Below, piece by piece: positions 32,559 through 48,400 of a DNA stretch of 64,000 nt. The DNA is from Piromyces finnis (taxonomy: Eukaryota; Neocallimastigomycota; Neocallimastigomycetes; Neocallimastigales; Neocallimastigaceae), in NCBI GenBank assembly GCA_002104945.1, contig MCFH01000047.1, positions 124,001-188,000 of the forward strand, read 5' to 3'. Position 1 is the stretch's first letter, and each line of letters starts with the position of its first letter. Under the pieces are notes generated by a model. It was not told where the DNA came from and ran no database searches. It saw nothing but the letters and a program-made list of their open reading frames with translations. The position numbers and the translations under genes were made by a program.

Positions 32559-33476
32559 CATTCTAACACATGTACCTTGTTGACAACATTTAGCTCCATT
32601 GAAACCATTACCTCCACATTGAGCCCATCTTGCTGCACAATTACCTGCATTATTATTATTATTATTGTTGTTATTATTCCAATTATTATTATTATTGTTG
32701 TTGTTGTTATTGTTGTTGTTATTGTTATTAGTGGCATTACTACCATTACCAATATATACTTTAGCATATGGGAAATCGGCTGTACCACTAGTACCTGATC
32801 CATTACTACCGGCTTCTCCTAATACTTTGGCTTCATGCAATTTACCTAATGTCATTCCAAGCTTTTCCCATTGTTGGAAGTGTGCTGTAATATCAATCGT
32901 ACCACAATCACGAGCATTCTTACGAACACTAAAGTATTGTTTGAATGTGGTATTTCCATCAATCGATGGTCCAGTACGAGTATTTTGATAAACCGTGTAT
33001 ACTGCTCCATCAATAGTATAATCTCCTTTCTTGACATTACCAACCCAATCTCCTGGACGATATGGACTAAGCCAATTGTCAACAACGTAGAATTCAACTA
33101 AAGGACTTCGACTCCAACCATAAATACCGACAAATGAATAATCAACATTTGAGATGTTTTGTTTGACGAGTTTAAAGTCAGCATACAAATGTCCGATTTG
33201 TGAATGCGTTTTAGTACTGTCGAAAGAAAGACCAGAACGACATAAATAATCCTTTGCATTTTGGAATGAGCAAGAGAAAGAACCATCAGAGTAGAAAGTA
33301 GCACTATTATTACCACTATCAGCCCATAATTCATAACCAATTCCACCAATAGAACCAACCTTATTACTTGTTTCTCTAACACTTGTACCTGAGTGTCTAG
33401 CTGAACTGCAGAAACTTTGAGCAAGTGTAGTAGAAGCTAAAGATAAAACAACAGAAGCAACTTTGACGAATTTCAT
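32532..33476 (-). CDS. GH11 endo-1,4-beta-xylanase with CBM1, copy 1
   Basis: This 314-residue secreted enzyme cleaves xylan backbones. Residues 1-19 form a signal peptide ([19 protein letters not shown]). Residues about 21-243 form the GH11 jelly roll: Glu128 in PLVEFYVV fits the nucleophile, Glu221 in '[12 protein letters not shown]' the acid/base, and 'QYFSVR' is the usual strand after the thumb. A linker of nearly pure Asn with one Trp (about 250-276) leads to a C-terminal CBM1 (279-314) with Trp284, CGG, four further Cys and Trp309-Tyr310, which binds cellulose. There is no dockerin, so it is probably a free enzyme and not part of the cellulosome. It faces away from copy 2. Its 3' end differs from the other copies through a 48-bp duplication. 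Confidence 0.95.
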   Translation of the reverse strand: MKFVKVASVVLSLASTTLAQSFCSSARHSGTSVRETSNKVGSIGGIGYELWADSGNNSATFYSDGSFSCSFQNAKDYLCRSGLSFDSTKTHSQIGHLYADFKLVKQNISNVDYSFVGIYGWSRSPLVEFYVVDNWLSPYRPGDWVGNVKKGDYTIDGAVYTVYQNTRTGPSIDGNTTFKQYFSVRKNARDCGTIDITAHFQQWEKLGMTLGKLHEAKVLGEAGSNGSGTSGTADFPYAKVYIGNGSNATNNNNNNNNNNNNNNNNWNNNNNNNNNNAGNCAARWAQCGGNGFNGAKCCQQGTCVRMNEWYSQCQ

Positions 33477-34324
33477 TTTTAATTTTTTGATTTTTAATAT
33501 ATTAATATTTTATATAAAAGAAAGCTTAAGCTTATAATTTACAATTTCTAATTTCAAATGTTTGAATTATTTTAATTTTTATTTTTATAATTACAATAAT
33601 TATTTACAAATATTTTTTTTTTTATAATTCTATAATTCTATTATAGTTTACTTATATATTTTACAACTAAATATTATTAATTAAATTAATAATGAATAAA
33701 ATAAAATAAAGAAGGAAAACTGACTCTTTTTATATATATATATATTTTTTTTTAAATTGATTCTTTAATGAGAGGGAAAAATAAAGGAAAAAATAAAGGA
33801 TAAAAATGATTAATATTAAAATTAATAAATATTAAATATTATTAAATATTATATTAAATAGTTTATTCATAATTTTTTAAATTAAAATTAATCATAATTA
33901 AAAATATTAATTTATATTAAATATTAAAGAAAAACAATATTTAATTTTCCCTATACTTTTTATTCATAAGTCATAAGTCATTGCTTTTGTTTTTTTTATA
34001 ATAATAAAATAAGAATATACAAAACTTAATTCTATATATATTAATAAATAAACAAATAAATAAATAAATAAATAATTGAATGAAGAAATGATATATTTAA
34101 TTATTTAATAAAATATTTATTTTTCTATTTCATTTCATTTAAAAATAATAATTAAAAATATTATTTTATAAAATGTTATTTTATATTATTTTATTTTTTG
34201 TGTACCTTGTATAAAAGTTCAAAAGATAGATTTAATTTTAATTATCAAATTATTTTATATTCTATATTTAAAATCATAGATTTAATAAATAGTTATATTA
34301 AATCTAAATAATATAACAAATTAT
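33477..34324 (-). promoter_or_regulatory. Conserved 5' flank of xylanase copy 1
   Basis: About 850 bp before the ATG are repeated before all four xylanase genes (35509-36352, 40648-41490 and 42690-43535). Close to the gene there is a 'tataaaagaaagcttaagctt' type sequence on the plus strand, and farther out a TTTA/AAAT run and a (TA)n run that vary in length between copies. Conserved length exceeds that of the promoter, so duplication alone explains it; a regulatory role is inferred from position. Confidence 0.4.
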
Positions 34325-35508
<1,184 letters not shown>

Positions 35509-36352
35509 ATAATTTGTTATATTATTTAGATTTAATATAACTATTTATTAAATCTATGATTTTAAATATAGAATATAAAATAATCTGATAATTAAAATTA
35601 AATCTATCTTTTGAACTTTTATACAAGGTACACAAAAAATAAAATAATATAAAATAACATTTTATAAAATAATATTTTTAATTATTATTTTTAAATGAAA
35701 TGAAATAGAAAAATAAATATTTTATTAAATAATTAAATATATCATTTCTACATTCAATTATTTATTTATTTATTTATTTGTTTATTTATTAATATATATA
35801 GAATTAAGTTTTGTATATTCTTATTTTATTATTATAAAAAAAACAAAAGCAATGACTTATGACTTATGAATAAAAAGTATAGGGAAAATTAAATATTGTT
35901 TTTCTTTAATATTTAATATAAATTAATATTTTTAATTATGATTAATTTTAATTTAAAAAATTATGAATAAACTATTTAATATAATATTTAATAATATTTA
36001 ATATTTATTAATTTTAATATTAATCATTTTTATCCTTTATTTTTTCCTTTATTTTTCCCTCTCATTAAAGAATCAATTTAAAAAAAAATATATATATATA
36101 TAAAAAGAGTCAGTTTTCCTTCTTTATTTTATTTTATTCATTATTAATTTAATTAATAATTAGTTGTAAAATATATAAGTAAACTATAATAGAATTATAG
36201 AATTATAAAAAAAAAATATTTGTAAATAATTATTGTAATTATAAAAATAAAAATTAAAATAATTCAAACATTTGAAATTAGAAATTGTAAATTATAAGCT
36301 TAAGCTTTCTTTTATATAAAATATTAATATATTAAAAATCAAAAAATTAAAA

Positions 36353-37297
36353 ATGAAATTCGTCAAAGTTGCTTCTGTTGTTTTATCTTTAGCTTCTACT
36401 ACACTTGCTCAAAGTTTCTGCAGTTCAGCTAGACACTCAGGTACAAGTGTTAGAGAAACAAGTAATAAGGTTGGTTCTATTGGTGGAATTGGTTATGAAT
36501 TATGGGCTGATAGTGGTAATAATAGTGCTACTTTCTACTCTGATGGTTCTTTCTCTTGCTCATTCCAAAATGCAAAGGATTATTTATGTCGTTCTGGTCT
36601 TTCTTTCGACAGTACTAAAACGCATTCACAAATCGGACATTTGTATGCTGACTTTAAACTCGTCAAACAAAACATCTCAAATGTTGATTATTCATTTGTC
36701 GGTATTTATGGTTGGAGTCGAAGTCCTTTAGTTGAATTCTACGTTGTTGACAATTGGCTTAGTCCATATCGTCCAGGAGATTGGGTTGGTAATGTCAAGA
36801 AAGGAGATTATACTATTGATGGAGCAGTATACACGGTTTATCAAAATACTCGTACTGGACCATCGATTGATGGAAATACCACATTCAAACAATACTTTAG
36901 TGTTCGTAAGAATGCTCGTGATTGTGGTACGATTGATATTACAGCACACTTCCAACAATGGGAAAAGCTTGGAATGACATTAGGTAAATTGCATGAAGCC
37001 AAAGTATTAGGAGAAGCCGGTAGTAATGGATCAGGTACTAGTGGTACAGCCGATTTCCCATATGCTAAAGTATATATTGGTAATGGTAGTAATGCCACTA
37101 ATAACAATAACAACAACAATAACAACAACAACAATAATAATAATAATTGGAATAATAACAACAATAATAATAATAATAATGCAGGTAATTGTGCAGCAAG
37201 ATGGGCTCAATGTGGAGGTAATGGTTTCAATGGAGCTAAATGTTGTCAACAAGGTACATGTGTTAGAATGAATGAATGGTATTCCCAATGTCAATAA
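36353..37297 (+). CDS. GH11 endo-1,4-beta-xylanase with CBM1, copy 2
   Basis: The protein is identical to copies 1 and 3 over all 314 residues: signal peptide, GH11 domain with Glu128 and Glu221, Asn linker and CBM1. It diverges from copy 1 and converges on copy 3, with 2.4 kb between the stop codons of copies 2 and 3. After the stop there is a short array of 'aaatttatttttaaat' units shared with copies 3 and 4. Complete identity of a protein with a poly-Asn linker, which should be slippage-prone, points to very recent copying. Confidence 0.95.
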   Translation: MKFVKVASVVLSLASTTLAQSFCSSARHSGTSVRETSNKVGSIGGIGYELWADSGNNSATFYSDGSFSCSFQNAKDYLCRSGLSFDSTKTHSQIGHLYADFKLVKQNISNVDYSFVGIYGWSRSPLVEFYVVDNWLSPYRPGDWVGNVKKGDYTIDGAVYTVYQNTRTGPSIDGNTTFKQYFSVRKNARDCGTIDITAHFQQWEKLGMTLGKLHEAKVLGEAGSNGSGTSGTADFPYAKVYIGNGSNATNNNNNNNNNNNNNNNNWNNNNNNNNNNAGNCAARWAQCGGNGFNGAKCCQQGTCVRMNEWYSQCQ

Positions 37298-37805
37298 ATT
37301 TACTCTCAATGTCAATAAATTTATTTTTAAATAAATTTATTTTTAAATAAATTTACTCTATAAATATGAAGAAGTTATAAAATCAAAAATTTCAATGTAA
37401 ATAGAATACATAAAAAGTAAAACATAAATTTTAACATTTTAAATGAATCTTATTAATTGTAGAATTTGAATATATTGTAAAAAATAAAAATATAACATTA
37501 AAAAAGATTAGTAAATAATTTTATATATATTATGTAGATTTTAATTTTTTTTCATTATATTATTAATGAAGCATTATTGTTAATAAAATATTAAATATTT
37601 TTAAATATATTAAATACAATGAAATAAATATAATTATTTGTAATTTTGAATTTCATTAATAAAACCTTAATTAAAATAATCTTTTATAAAAAAGAGAATA
37701 TTGTTATATTTCTATAAAAATGAAATATATATGAATTTAAATTTAAACAAAAAAATAAAGTATTGTTTTTAAAATAAGTGAAATATTAATTACTTGCTTT
37801 ATATT

Positions 37806-39194
37806 AAAATTTTTATATATCAATTATAAAAATATAATATGTATTAAAATTATAATTAGTTTTTCAACAATTTTTAAAAAATCAACTATTCAAAAAGTAT
37901 AATATTATTTAAATTTATTAATGTTAAAATATGGAAAATATATGTAGACAATTGAAATATATTGATATATTGTAATAGATTAAATATATAAACAATATAG
38001 TATATTCATACAAATACAAATATATGATGATTTATTATTTGTCCTAGATTCTAGAAGGGGTATTTTCCAGCCAGGATTCTGGCCAAATAATAAATTTTGT
38101 CTGGCTAAAAAAATATGTTACTTTTATTTCTATTAGCAATGTTTTAACTATAAAATATTAATAAAGTTTTCATTATTTAAAAAACTTAATGCTTACTAAT
38201 AAACTATGCTTCTTAGTTTCTTAAAAGGAATTTTTAAAACAAAATCTCTACTTGAATAAAAAAAAAAAAAGAAAATAAAATTTATAATGTTGTGTTACTA
38301 TTATGTTAAACCTTCCAAAAAATGAATTTATTCTTATAAGCATAAATGTGAAATTGCTTATAATTGATAATGAAAATTTTGAATTTAATATCATTCAAAA
38401 TATTTATTTATGAATAATTAGTAATTAATAGACTATTTATAATGTTTACCTACAAATAATGAATATACCTTACTCCATTCATGATTTATACATTTAGTCT
38501 TAAAAATCCTTAAATAATATTGAATGATGGCATTTTATAAAAGCCAACATTAATTAATAAATTCTAAAATATTTACTAATATATCAAAAAAATATGCTAG
38601 AATATTATAATTAATATCAACACATACCCTTAACAAACTTATTAAAGTATAATTAATAACTACTACTTAGATACAAATAAAATACTCGGAAAAGAAAGTC
38701 AAGAAAGTTTATGCTGTAGCAGTTTGTGAAAGCTAACTTAATATTTATATATACATTATATACACTTTATATTACTTAAAAAAATAGTGTAAAACTTAAA
38801 AATATCATTTTATCCAAAAATATATACAGATATTTATAAATACATTGATTATACAAATATACATATCAATATAATAAATTTCATATAATTTCAATATTTG
38901 AATTATCAATATGACATTTGGTTAATTATATGGAAATGAAACAATAAGTTTTACAATATAAAATTATAATTAGTGATTATTAAATTGATATTATAGTTTT
39001 TTTCGTAATAATGCCTCCAAAATATAAATAAATTTAATTTATAACGAATATTAGTCGAAAAGTAACTCTAATGAAAGATAATTTATTAGCTATTTAATTT
39101 CAAGAAAGTCAATAAAAATATGTTATTTAAACAATCATTTTTTATAAAAAAAATAATATTTAAAAGTAATACTTGTTTGAAATATAAATATTTT
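37806..39194. other. Centre of the large xylanase palindrome
   Basis: A 1.39-kb stretch between the two large arms that appears only once in the window. It is A/T-rich except for a small patch at 38041-38106. No open frame of note. Confidence 0.7.
38041..38106. other. GC-richer hairpin patch at the palindrome centre
   Basis: About 65 bp contrast with their surroundings. A GCCAG-GATT-CTGGC hairpin lies at 38070-38083, and AGCCAG nearby is mirrored by CTGGCT at 38101-38106. Function unknown; it may be the end of a decayed mobile element. Confidence 0.45.
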
Positions 39195-39702
39195 AATATT
39201 AAGCAAGTAATTAATATTTCACTTATTTTAAAAACAATACTTTATTTTTTTGTTTAATTTTAAATTCATATATATTTCATTTTTATAGAAATATAACAAT
39301 ATTCTCTTTTTTATAAAAGATTATTTTAATTAAGGTTTTATTAATGAAATTCAAAATTACAAATAATTATATTTATTTCATTGTATTTAATATATTTAAA
39401 AATATTTAATATTTTATTAACAATAATGCTTCATTAATAATATAATGAAAAAAAATTAAAATCTACATAATATATATAAAATTATTTACTAATTTTTTTT
39501 AATGTTATATTTTTATTTTTTACAATATATTCAAATTCTACAATTAATAAGATTCATTTAAAATGTTAAAATTTATGTTTTACTTTTTATGTATTCTATT
39601 TACATTGAAATTTTTGATTTTATAACTTCTTCATATTTATAGAGTAAATTTATTTAAAAATAAATTTATTTAAAAATAAATTTATTGACATTGAGAGTAA
39701 AT

Positions 39703-40647
39703 TTATTGACATTGGGAATACCATTCATTCATTCTAACACATGTACCTTGTTGACAACATTTAGCTCCATTGAAACCATTACCTCCACATTGAGCCCATC
39801 TTGCTGCACAATTACCTGCATTATTATTATTATTATTGTTGTTATTATTCCAATTATTATTATTATTGTTGTTGTTGTTATTGTTGTTGTTATTGTTATT
39901 AGTGGCATTACTACCATTACCAATATATACTTTAGCATATGGGAAATCGGCTGTACCACTAGTACCTGATCCATTACTACCGGCTTCTCCTAATACTTTG
40001 GCTTCATGTAATTTACCTAATGTCATTCCAAGCTTTTCCCATTGTTGGAAGTGTGCTGTAATATCAATCGTACCACAATCACGAGCATTCTTACGAACAC
40101 TAAAGTATTGTTTGAATGTGGTATTTCCATCAATCGATGGTCCAGTACGAGTATTTTGATAAACCGTGTATACTGCTCCATCAATAGTATAATCTCCTTT
40201 CTTGACATTACCAACCCAATCTCCTGGACGATATGGACTAAGCCAATTGTCAACAACGTAGAATTCAACTAAAGGACTTCGACTCCAACCATAAATACCG
40301 ACAAATGAATAATCAACATTTGAGATGTTTTGTTTGACGAGTTTAAAGTCAGCATACAAATGTCCGATTTGTGAATGCGTTTTAGTACTGTCGAAAGAAA
40401 GACCAGAACGACATAAATAATCCTTTGCATTTTGGAATGAGCAAGAGAAAGAACCATCAGAGTAGAAAGTAGCACTATTATTACCACTATCAGCCCATAA
40501 TTCATAACCAATTCCACCAATAGAACCAACCTTATTACTTGTTTCTCTAACACTTGTACCTGAGTGTCTAGCTGAACTGCAGAAACTTTGAGCAAGTGTA
40601 GTAGAAGCTAAAGATAAAACAACAGAAGCAACTTTGACGAATTTCAT
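39703..40647 (-). CDS. GH11 endo-1,4-beta-xylanase with CBM1, copy 3
   Basis: 314 residues identical to copies 1 and 2, with signal peptide, both catalytic Glu residues (128 and 221), Asn linker with central Trp and CBM1. It converges with copy 2 and diverges from copy 4. At least one silent base change is visible against copies 1 and 2 (a leucine/histidine-region codon near 40007 reads 'catgta' on the plus strand in place of 'catgca'), so it is a real separate sequence and not only a copy made by software. Confidence 0.95.
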   Translation of the reverse strand: MKFVKVASVVLSLASTTLAQSFCSSARHSGTSVRETSNKVGSIGGIGYELWADSGNNSATFYSDGSFSCSFQNAKDYLCRSGLSFDSTKTHSQIGHLYADFKLVKQNISNVDYSFVGIYGWSRSPLVEFYVVDNWLSPYRPGDWVGNVKKGDYTIDGAVYTVYQNTRTGPSIDGNTTFKQYFSVRKNARDCGTIDITAHFQQWEKLGMTLGKLHEAKVLGEAGSNGSGTSGTADFPYAKVYIGNGSNATNNNNNNNNNNNNNNNNWNNNNNNNNNNAGNCAARWAQCGGNGFNGAKCCQQGTCVRMNEWYSQCQ

Positions 40648-41490
40648 TTTTAATTTTTTGATTTTTAATATATTAATATTTTATATAAAAGAAAGCTTAA
40701 GCTTATAATTTACAATTTCTAATTTCAAATGTTTGAATTATTTTAATTTTTATTTTTATAATTACAATAATTATTTACAAATATTTTTTTTTTATAATTC
40801 TATAATTCTATTATAGTTTACTTATATATTTTACAACTAATTATTAATTAAATTAATAATGAATAAAATAAAATAAAGAAGGAAAACTGACTCTTTTTAT
40901 ATATATATATTTTTTTTTTAAATTGATTCTTTAATGAGAGGGAAAAATAAAGGAAAAAATAAAGGATAAAAATGATTAATATTAAAATTAATAAATATTA
41001 AATATTATTAAATATTATATTAAATAGTTTATTCATAATTTTTTAAATTAAAATTAATCATAATTAAAAATATTAATTTATATTAAATATTAAAGAAAAA
41101 CAATATTTAATTTTCCCTATACTTTTTATTCATAAGTCATAAGTCATTGCTTTTGTTTTTTTTATAATAATAAAATAAGCATATACAAAACTTAATTCTA
41201 TATATATTAATAAATAAACAAATAAATAAATAAATAAATAATTGAATGTAGAAATGATATATTTAATTATTTAATAAAATATTTATTTTTCTATTTCATT
41301 TCATTTAAAAATAATAATTAAAAATATTATTTTATAAAATGTTATTTTATATTATTTTATTTTTTGTGTACCTTGTATAAAAGTTCAAAAGATAGATTTA
41401 ATTTTAATTATCAAATTATTTTATATTCTATATTTAAAATCATAGATTTAATAAATAGTTATATTAAATCTAAATAATATAACAAATTAT

Positions 41491-42689
<1,199 letters not shown>

Positions 42690-43535
42690 ATAATTTGTTA
42701 TATTATTTAGATTTAATATAACTATTTATTAAATCTATGATTTTAAATATAGAATATAAAATAATTTGATAATTAAAATTAAATCTATCTTTTGAACTTT
42801 TATACAAGGTACACAAAAAATAAAATAATATAAAATAACATTTTATAAAATAATATTTTTAATTATTATTTTTAAATGAAATGAAATAGAAAAATAAATA
42901 TTTTATTAAATAATTAAATATATCATTTCTTCATTCAATTATTTATTTATTTATTTATTTGTTTATTTATTAATATATATAGAATTAAGTTTTGTATATT
43001 CTTATTTTATTATTATAAAAAAAACAAAAGCAATGACTTATGACTTATGAATAAAAAGTATAGGGAAAATTAAATATTGTTTTTCTTTAATATTTAATAT
43101 AAATTAATATTTTTAATTATGATTAATTTTAATTTAAAAAATTATGAATAAACTATTTAATATAATATTTAATAATATTTAATATTTATTAATTTTAATA
43201 TTAATCATTTTTATCCTTTATTTTTTCCTTTATTTTTCCCTCTCATTAAAGAATCAATTTAAAAAAAAAATATATATATAAAAAGAGTCAGTTTTCCTTC
43301 TTTATTTTATTTTATTCATTATTAATTTAATTAATAATATTTAGTTGTAAATATATATAAGTAAATTATAATAGAATTATAGAATTATAAAAAAAAAAAT
43401 ATTTGTAAATAATTATTGTAATTATAAAAATAAAAATTAAAATAATTCAAACATTTGAAATTAGAAATTATAAATTATAAGCTTAAGCTTTCTTTTATAT
43501 AAAATATTAATATATTAAAAATCAAAAAATTAAAA

Positions 43536-44474
43536 ATGAAATTCGTCAAAGTTGCTTCTGTTGTTTTATCTTTAGCTTCTACTACACTTGCTCAAAGTTT
43601 CTGCAGTTCAGCTAGACACTCAGGTACAAGTGTTAGAGAAACAAGTAATAAGGTTGGTTCTATTGGTGGAATTGGTTATGAATTATGGGCTGATAGTGGT
43701 AATAATAGTGCTACTTTCTACTCTGATGGTTCTTTCTCTTGCTCATTCCAAAATGCAAAGGATTATTTATGTCGTTCTGGTCTTTCTTTCGACAGTACTA
43801 AAACGCATTCACAAATCGGACATTTGTATGCTGACTTTAAACTCGTCAAACAAAACATCTCAAATGTTGATTATTCATTTGTCGGTATTTATGGTTGGAG
43901 TCGAAGTCCTTTAGTTGAATTCTACGTTGTTGACAATTGGCTTAGTCCATATCGTCCAGGAGATTGGGTTGGTAATGTCAAGAAAGGAGATTATACTATT
44001 GATGGAGCAGTATACACGGTTTATCAAAATACTCGTACTGGACCATCGATTGATGGAAATACCACATTCAAACAATACTTTAGTGTTCGTAAGAATGCTC
44101 GTGATTGTGGTACGATTGATATTACAGCACACTTCCAACAATGGGAAAAGCTTGGAATGACATTAGGTAAATTGCATGAAGCCAAAGTATTAGGAGAAGC
44201 CGGTAGTAATGGATCAGGTACTAGTGGTACAGCCGATTTCCCATATGCTAAAGTATATATTGGTAATGGTAGTAATGCCACTAATAACAATAACAACAAC
44301 AATAACAACAATAATAACAATAATTGGAATAATAACAACAACAATAATAATAATAATGCAGGTAATTGTGCAGCAAGATGGGCTCAATGTGGAGGTAATG
44401 GTTTCAATGGAGCTAAATGTTGTCAACAAGGTACATGTGTTAGAATGAATGAATGGTATTCCCAATGTCAATAA
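43536..44474 (+). CDS. GH11 endo-1,4-beta-xylanase with CBM1, copy 4
   Basis: This copy has 312 residues. It equals the other three except for two Asn fewer in the first part of the linker, and its linker has a different mix of AAC and AAT codons. Signal peptide, Glu128, Glu221 and the CBM1 aromatic and Cys residues are unchanged, so activity should be the same. It is the outermost gene on the right and is followed by the dockerin/CBM29 gene on the opposite strand, about 1 kb away. Confidence 0.95.
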   Translation: MKFVKVASVVLSLASTTLAQSFCSSARHSGTSVRETSNKVGSIGGIGYELWADSGNNSATFYSDGSFSCSFQNAKDYLCRSGLSFDSTKTHSQIGHLYADFKLVKQNISNVDYSFVGIYGWSRSPLVEFYVVDNWLSPYRPGDWVGNVKKGDYTIDGAVYTVYQNTRTGPSIDGNTTFKQYFSVRKNARDCGTIDITAHFQQWEKLGMTLGKLHEAKVLGEAGSNGSGTSGTADFPYAKVYIGNGSNATNNNNNNNNNNNNNNWNNNNNNNNNNAGNCAARWAQCGGNGFNGAKCCQQGTCVRMNEWYSQCQ

Positions 44475-44738
44475 ATTTACTCTCAATGTCAATAAATTTA
44501 TTTTTAAATAAATTTATTTTTAAATAAATTTACTCTATAAATATGAAGAAGTTATAAAATCAAAAATTTCAATGTAAATAGAATACATAAAAAGTAAAAC
44601 ATAAATTTTAACATTTTAAATGAATCTTATTAATTGTAGAATTTGAATATATTGTAAAAAATAAAAATATAACATTAAAAAAAATTAGTAAATAATTTTA
44701 TATTATGTAGATTTTAATTTTTTTTTTTTTTTTTTTTC

Positions 44739-45464
44739 ATTTAATAAAGATTTTTAATATGAAAAAATATTCTACTTTTTTTTTTTTTTAATTAATTTAT
44801 AATAAACAATAGATTTGTTTAGATATATTTTGAAACATCCATTGATATTTTACATTAAAAAAAAAAAAAATAAGTATATAATAAAAGTAACTAAATTGGA
44901 TTTTATTATAAATATATCAATACTTTACAGATAATAAATTTTTATTCTATTAGACATTTAAAATAAGTTTATCAATGTATAATGAATTTATAATGGTAAT
45001 TATATTATCAATCTATCAAATAATATAATTCAAATAATATAATTTATGGTAATTATGCTTTACCTTTACTTTTAATGTAAATAAAATTAATCTTGTTAAT
45101 CTATGCGAATGCTTTATATATTGTTTATATTTTATTTTTATTTATTTTATTTTTTTTATTAATTACATTTTTTAAAGTTTTTTTTTTTTACTTTATTTTA
45201 ACTCTATTTTCAATTTTTATTCTTTGTATTTTTTATTAAATTATAAATATATATATATATATATTTACATTTATTATTTATAATAGTTTAATTATTTTAT
45301 TTTATTTTATTTTCTATAATTTATTATCTTTTTTTATATCTATTACAATTTTTTTAATTTTTTTAATATTCTATTTAAAAAAAAAATCATATATAACATA
45401 GATTATATCTATTTTTCTTATGAATAGACATAATTTAAAAATTTATATCAAATAAATTATTTAT
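44739..45464. other. AT-rich intergenic region between convergent genes
   Basis: Between xylanase copy 4 (+) and the dockerin/CBM29 gene (-). Poly-T, poly-A and TA tracts only; no gene seen. Confidence 0.6.
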
Positions 45465-48400
45465 TCAAAAAGAACCAGCAGTATATTGAATATTTTTAAT
45501 TTGGAATTCAACACCCTTACCAGTGGCATCTTGGAAGTTAAGACGGTTATATTGTGGAACGCTAACTCTTACAGTGTAAGTAGTCCATTCTTCAGTTGGT
45601 TTAACAGTTTTAACTGGATTCCAATCTGATGCTTCAGAATCAGAAAGAGCTAAACTAATGGTACTACCAGCAACAGAAGACTTAATATCGAAACGAATAG
45701 TACCCTTTTTGAAGTATTCTGGACTGTAGAAGGAAAGTGCTCCAAAGTCTGGTTCAATAGTTACATTCATACCATCTTCATATTCAATAGTAGTACTCCA
45801 AGACCAATTTTCGTATGGTTCTAAGAATTGATCACCCATTTCATAGATAGTAATAATTTCATTACTGACTGGTTCAGAGTTATCAATCTTAAAAACGGAA
45901 CTTGGACCGGTGGTGTATTTAATGTTCTTGAGACGGAATTCAACACCTTCACCACTTTCATCTTGGAAGTTGAAACGAATGAAAGCATCACAAGCAATAT
46001 CGAAAGCATAAGTCTTGTATTCGGTAGTAGCCTTGACTTGACCAAGATGAACCATTCTATCAGTATCAGCTTCGAAAACAGAAATGTTAACAAGAGTACC
46101 ATCAACTGGAGCCATAATGTCAAAGCTCATAGCACCATTGGAAAGTGTATTTGGAGAGAAGATAGAGAGGGTAGCTTGGTTAGTTTTGTTTGAACTTTCA
46201 ACAGTGTTAACAATCATTTCACCATCACAAAAGACATCAGTTTCCCAAGCCCAATTTTGGAATTCTTTTGGGAAGAAATCTTCATTACCATAGATGGTAA
46301 TAATATCGTAAGTTGGTTCAGTTTTTTCGACCTTGAAAACGGAACTTGGACCGGTGGTGTATTTAATGTTCTTGAGACGGAATTCAACACCTTCACCACT
46401 TTCATCTTGGAAATTGAAACGAATGAAAGCATCACAAGCAATATCGAAAGCATAAGTCTTGTATTCGGTAGTAGCCTTGACTTGACCAAGATGAACCATT
46501 CTATCAGTATCAGCTTCGAAAACAGAAATGTTAACAAGAGTACCATCAACTGGAGCCATAATGTCAAAGCTCATAGCACCATTGGAAAGTGTATTTGGAG
46601 AGAAGATAGAGAGGGTAGCTTGGTTAGTTTTGTTTGAACTTTCAACAGTGTTAACAATCATTTCACCATCACAAAAGACATCAGTTTCCCAAGCCCAATT
46701 TTGGAATTCTTTTGGGAAGAAATCTTCATTACCATAGATGGTAATAATATCGTAAGTTTGATTAAAGTCAGCAACAGTACCGGTAGTGTAAAGAATATTT
46801 TTAAGACGGAATTCAACACCTTCACCACTTTCATCTTGGAAGTTGAAACGAATGAAAGCATCACAAGCAATATCGAAAGCATAAGTCTTGTATTCGGTAG
46901 TAGCCTTGACTTGACCAAGATGAACCATTCTATCAGTATCAGCTTCGAAAACAGAAATGTTAACAAGAGTACCATCAACTGGAGCCATAATGTCAAAGCT
47001 CATAGCACCATTGGAAAGTGTATTTGGAGAGAAGATAGAGAGGGTAGCTTGGTTAGTTTTGTTTGAACTTTCAACAGTGTTAACAATCATTTCACCATCA
47101 CAAAAGACATCAGTTTCCCAAGCCCAATTTTGGAATTCTTTTGGGAAGAAATCTTCATTACCGTAAATAGTGGTAATTTGACCCTTGGCAAAGAAATCAT
47201 CTCTGGTACCTGAAGAATAGAAAATATTTTGAAGACGGAATTCAACACCTTCACCACTAGTATCTTGGAAATTGAAACGAATGAAATCAGGGCAATCAAT
47301 ATCATAGATATAAGTCTTGTATTCAGTAGTAGCCTTGACTTGACCAAGTGGAATCATTCTATCAGTATCAGCTTCAAAGATAGAAATGTTAACAAGAGTA
47401 CCATCTACTGGAGCCTTAATATCAAATTTAAGGGCACCATTGGAGAAATTGATTGGAGTAAAGATTGAAAGAGTAGCTTGATTAGTTTTATTAGAACTTT
47501 CAATAGTATTAACAATCATTTCACCGTCAAAGGAAACATCAGTTTCCCAAGCCCAATTTTGGAATTCTTTTGGGAAGAAATCTTCATTACCATAAATTTT
47601 AATAACCTTACTCTTATTTTCATCACCATTAACAACTTCACCGTATTCAAATTCAGCAGCAGAACCAGTTGAAACAACTACATTTCTAATAGAAATGGTT
47701 TGAGCAGCAGAGGAACCGACTTGGAAAAAGAAACGATCATATTTTGGGAATTCAATATCAACAGTAACAGTATTCCATTTAGTTCCAGCGGCAACCTTAC
47801 TAATAACGATTGCGTCTTCAGTTTCAAAATTTTGAGCATAAACAGTAACTGGGGCGTTATCGAAACTAGATTTAATATCGAAACGGAGAGAACCATTTTC
47901 AAATAATTCACCTTCGTATTTGAGAGAAAGAGCACCCCAAGCATTTTCTTCAATGACACCAGTCATACAATTATCAGTGAATGAAATTTCGGCACTCCAT
48001 GATTGATTACTAGTGGTATCTGGAAGGGCGTCAGTATTAGCGTAAAGGACAGTGTATTCTGGTGGTGGAACAACAGTTCTTGGCATACCACACCATTGAT
48101 TATTTTCATAACCCCAATCACCATTATAATCAGTTGCAATAACCTTACTACCAAAACAGCATGGAAAACCATATTCAACAGACCAACAGTCCTTAGTTTT
48201 ATCTTTAGTTGGGTCTTTTATTTCAGTTTTAATACCACACCAATGACCAAATTCATAACCCCATGTACCATATTCATCAACTTCATAAACTATATTACTT
48301 TCACAACATGGATAACCTAATAATGAAGCCCAACAATCATCTTTATTTTCTTCATATAAATCTTCAATACCACACCAGGTATTGTTTTCATAACCCCAAG

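Noticed and set aside
32665-32988. Opposite-strand Leu-rich frames over the xylanase genes
   Set aside because: They reflect the Asn linker and conserved GH11 codons read backwards.
45891-47174. Regular repeats as a CRISPR-like array
   Set aside because: Units of over 400 bp are in-frame protein modules in a fungal gene.
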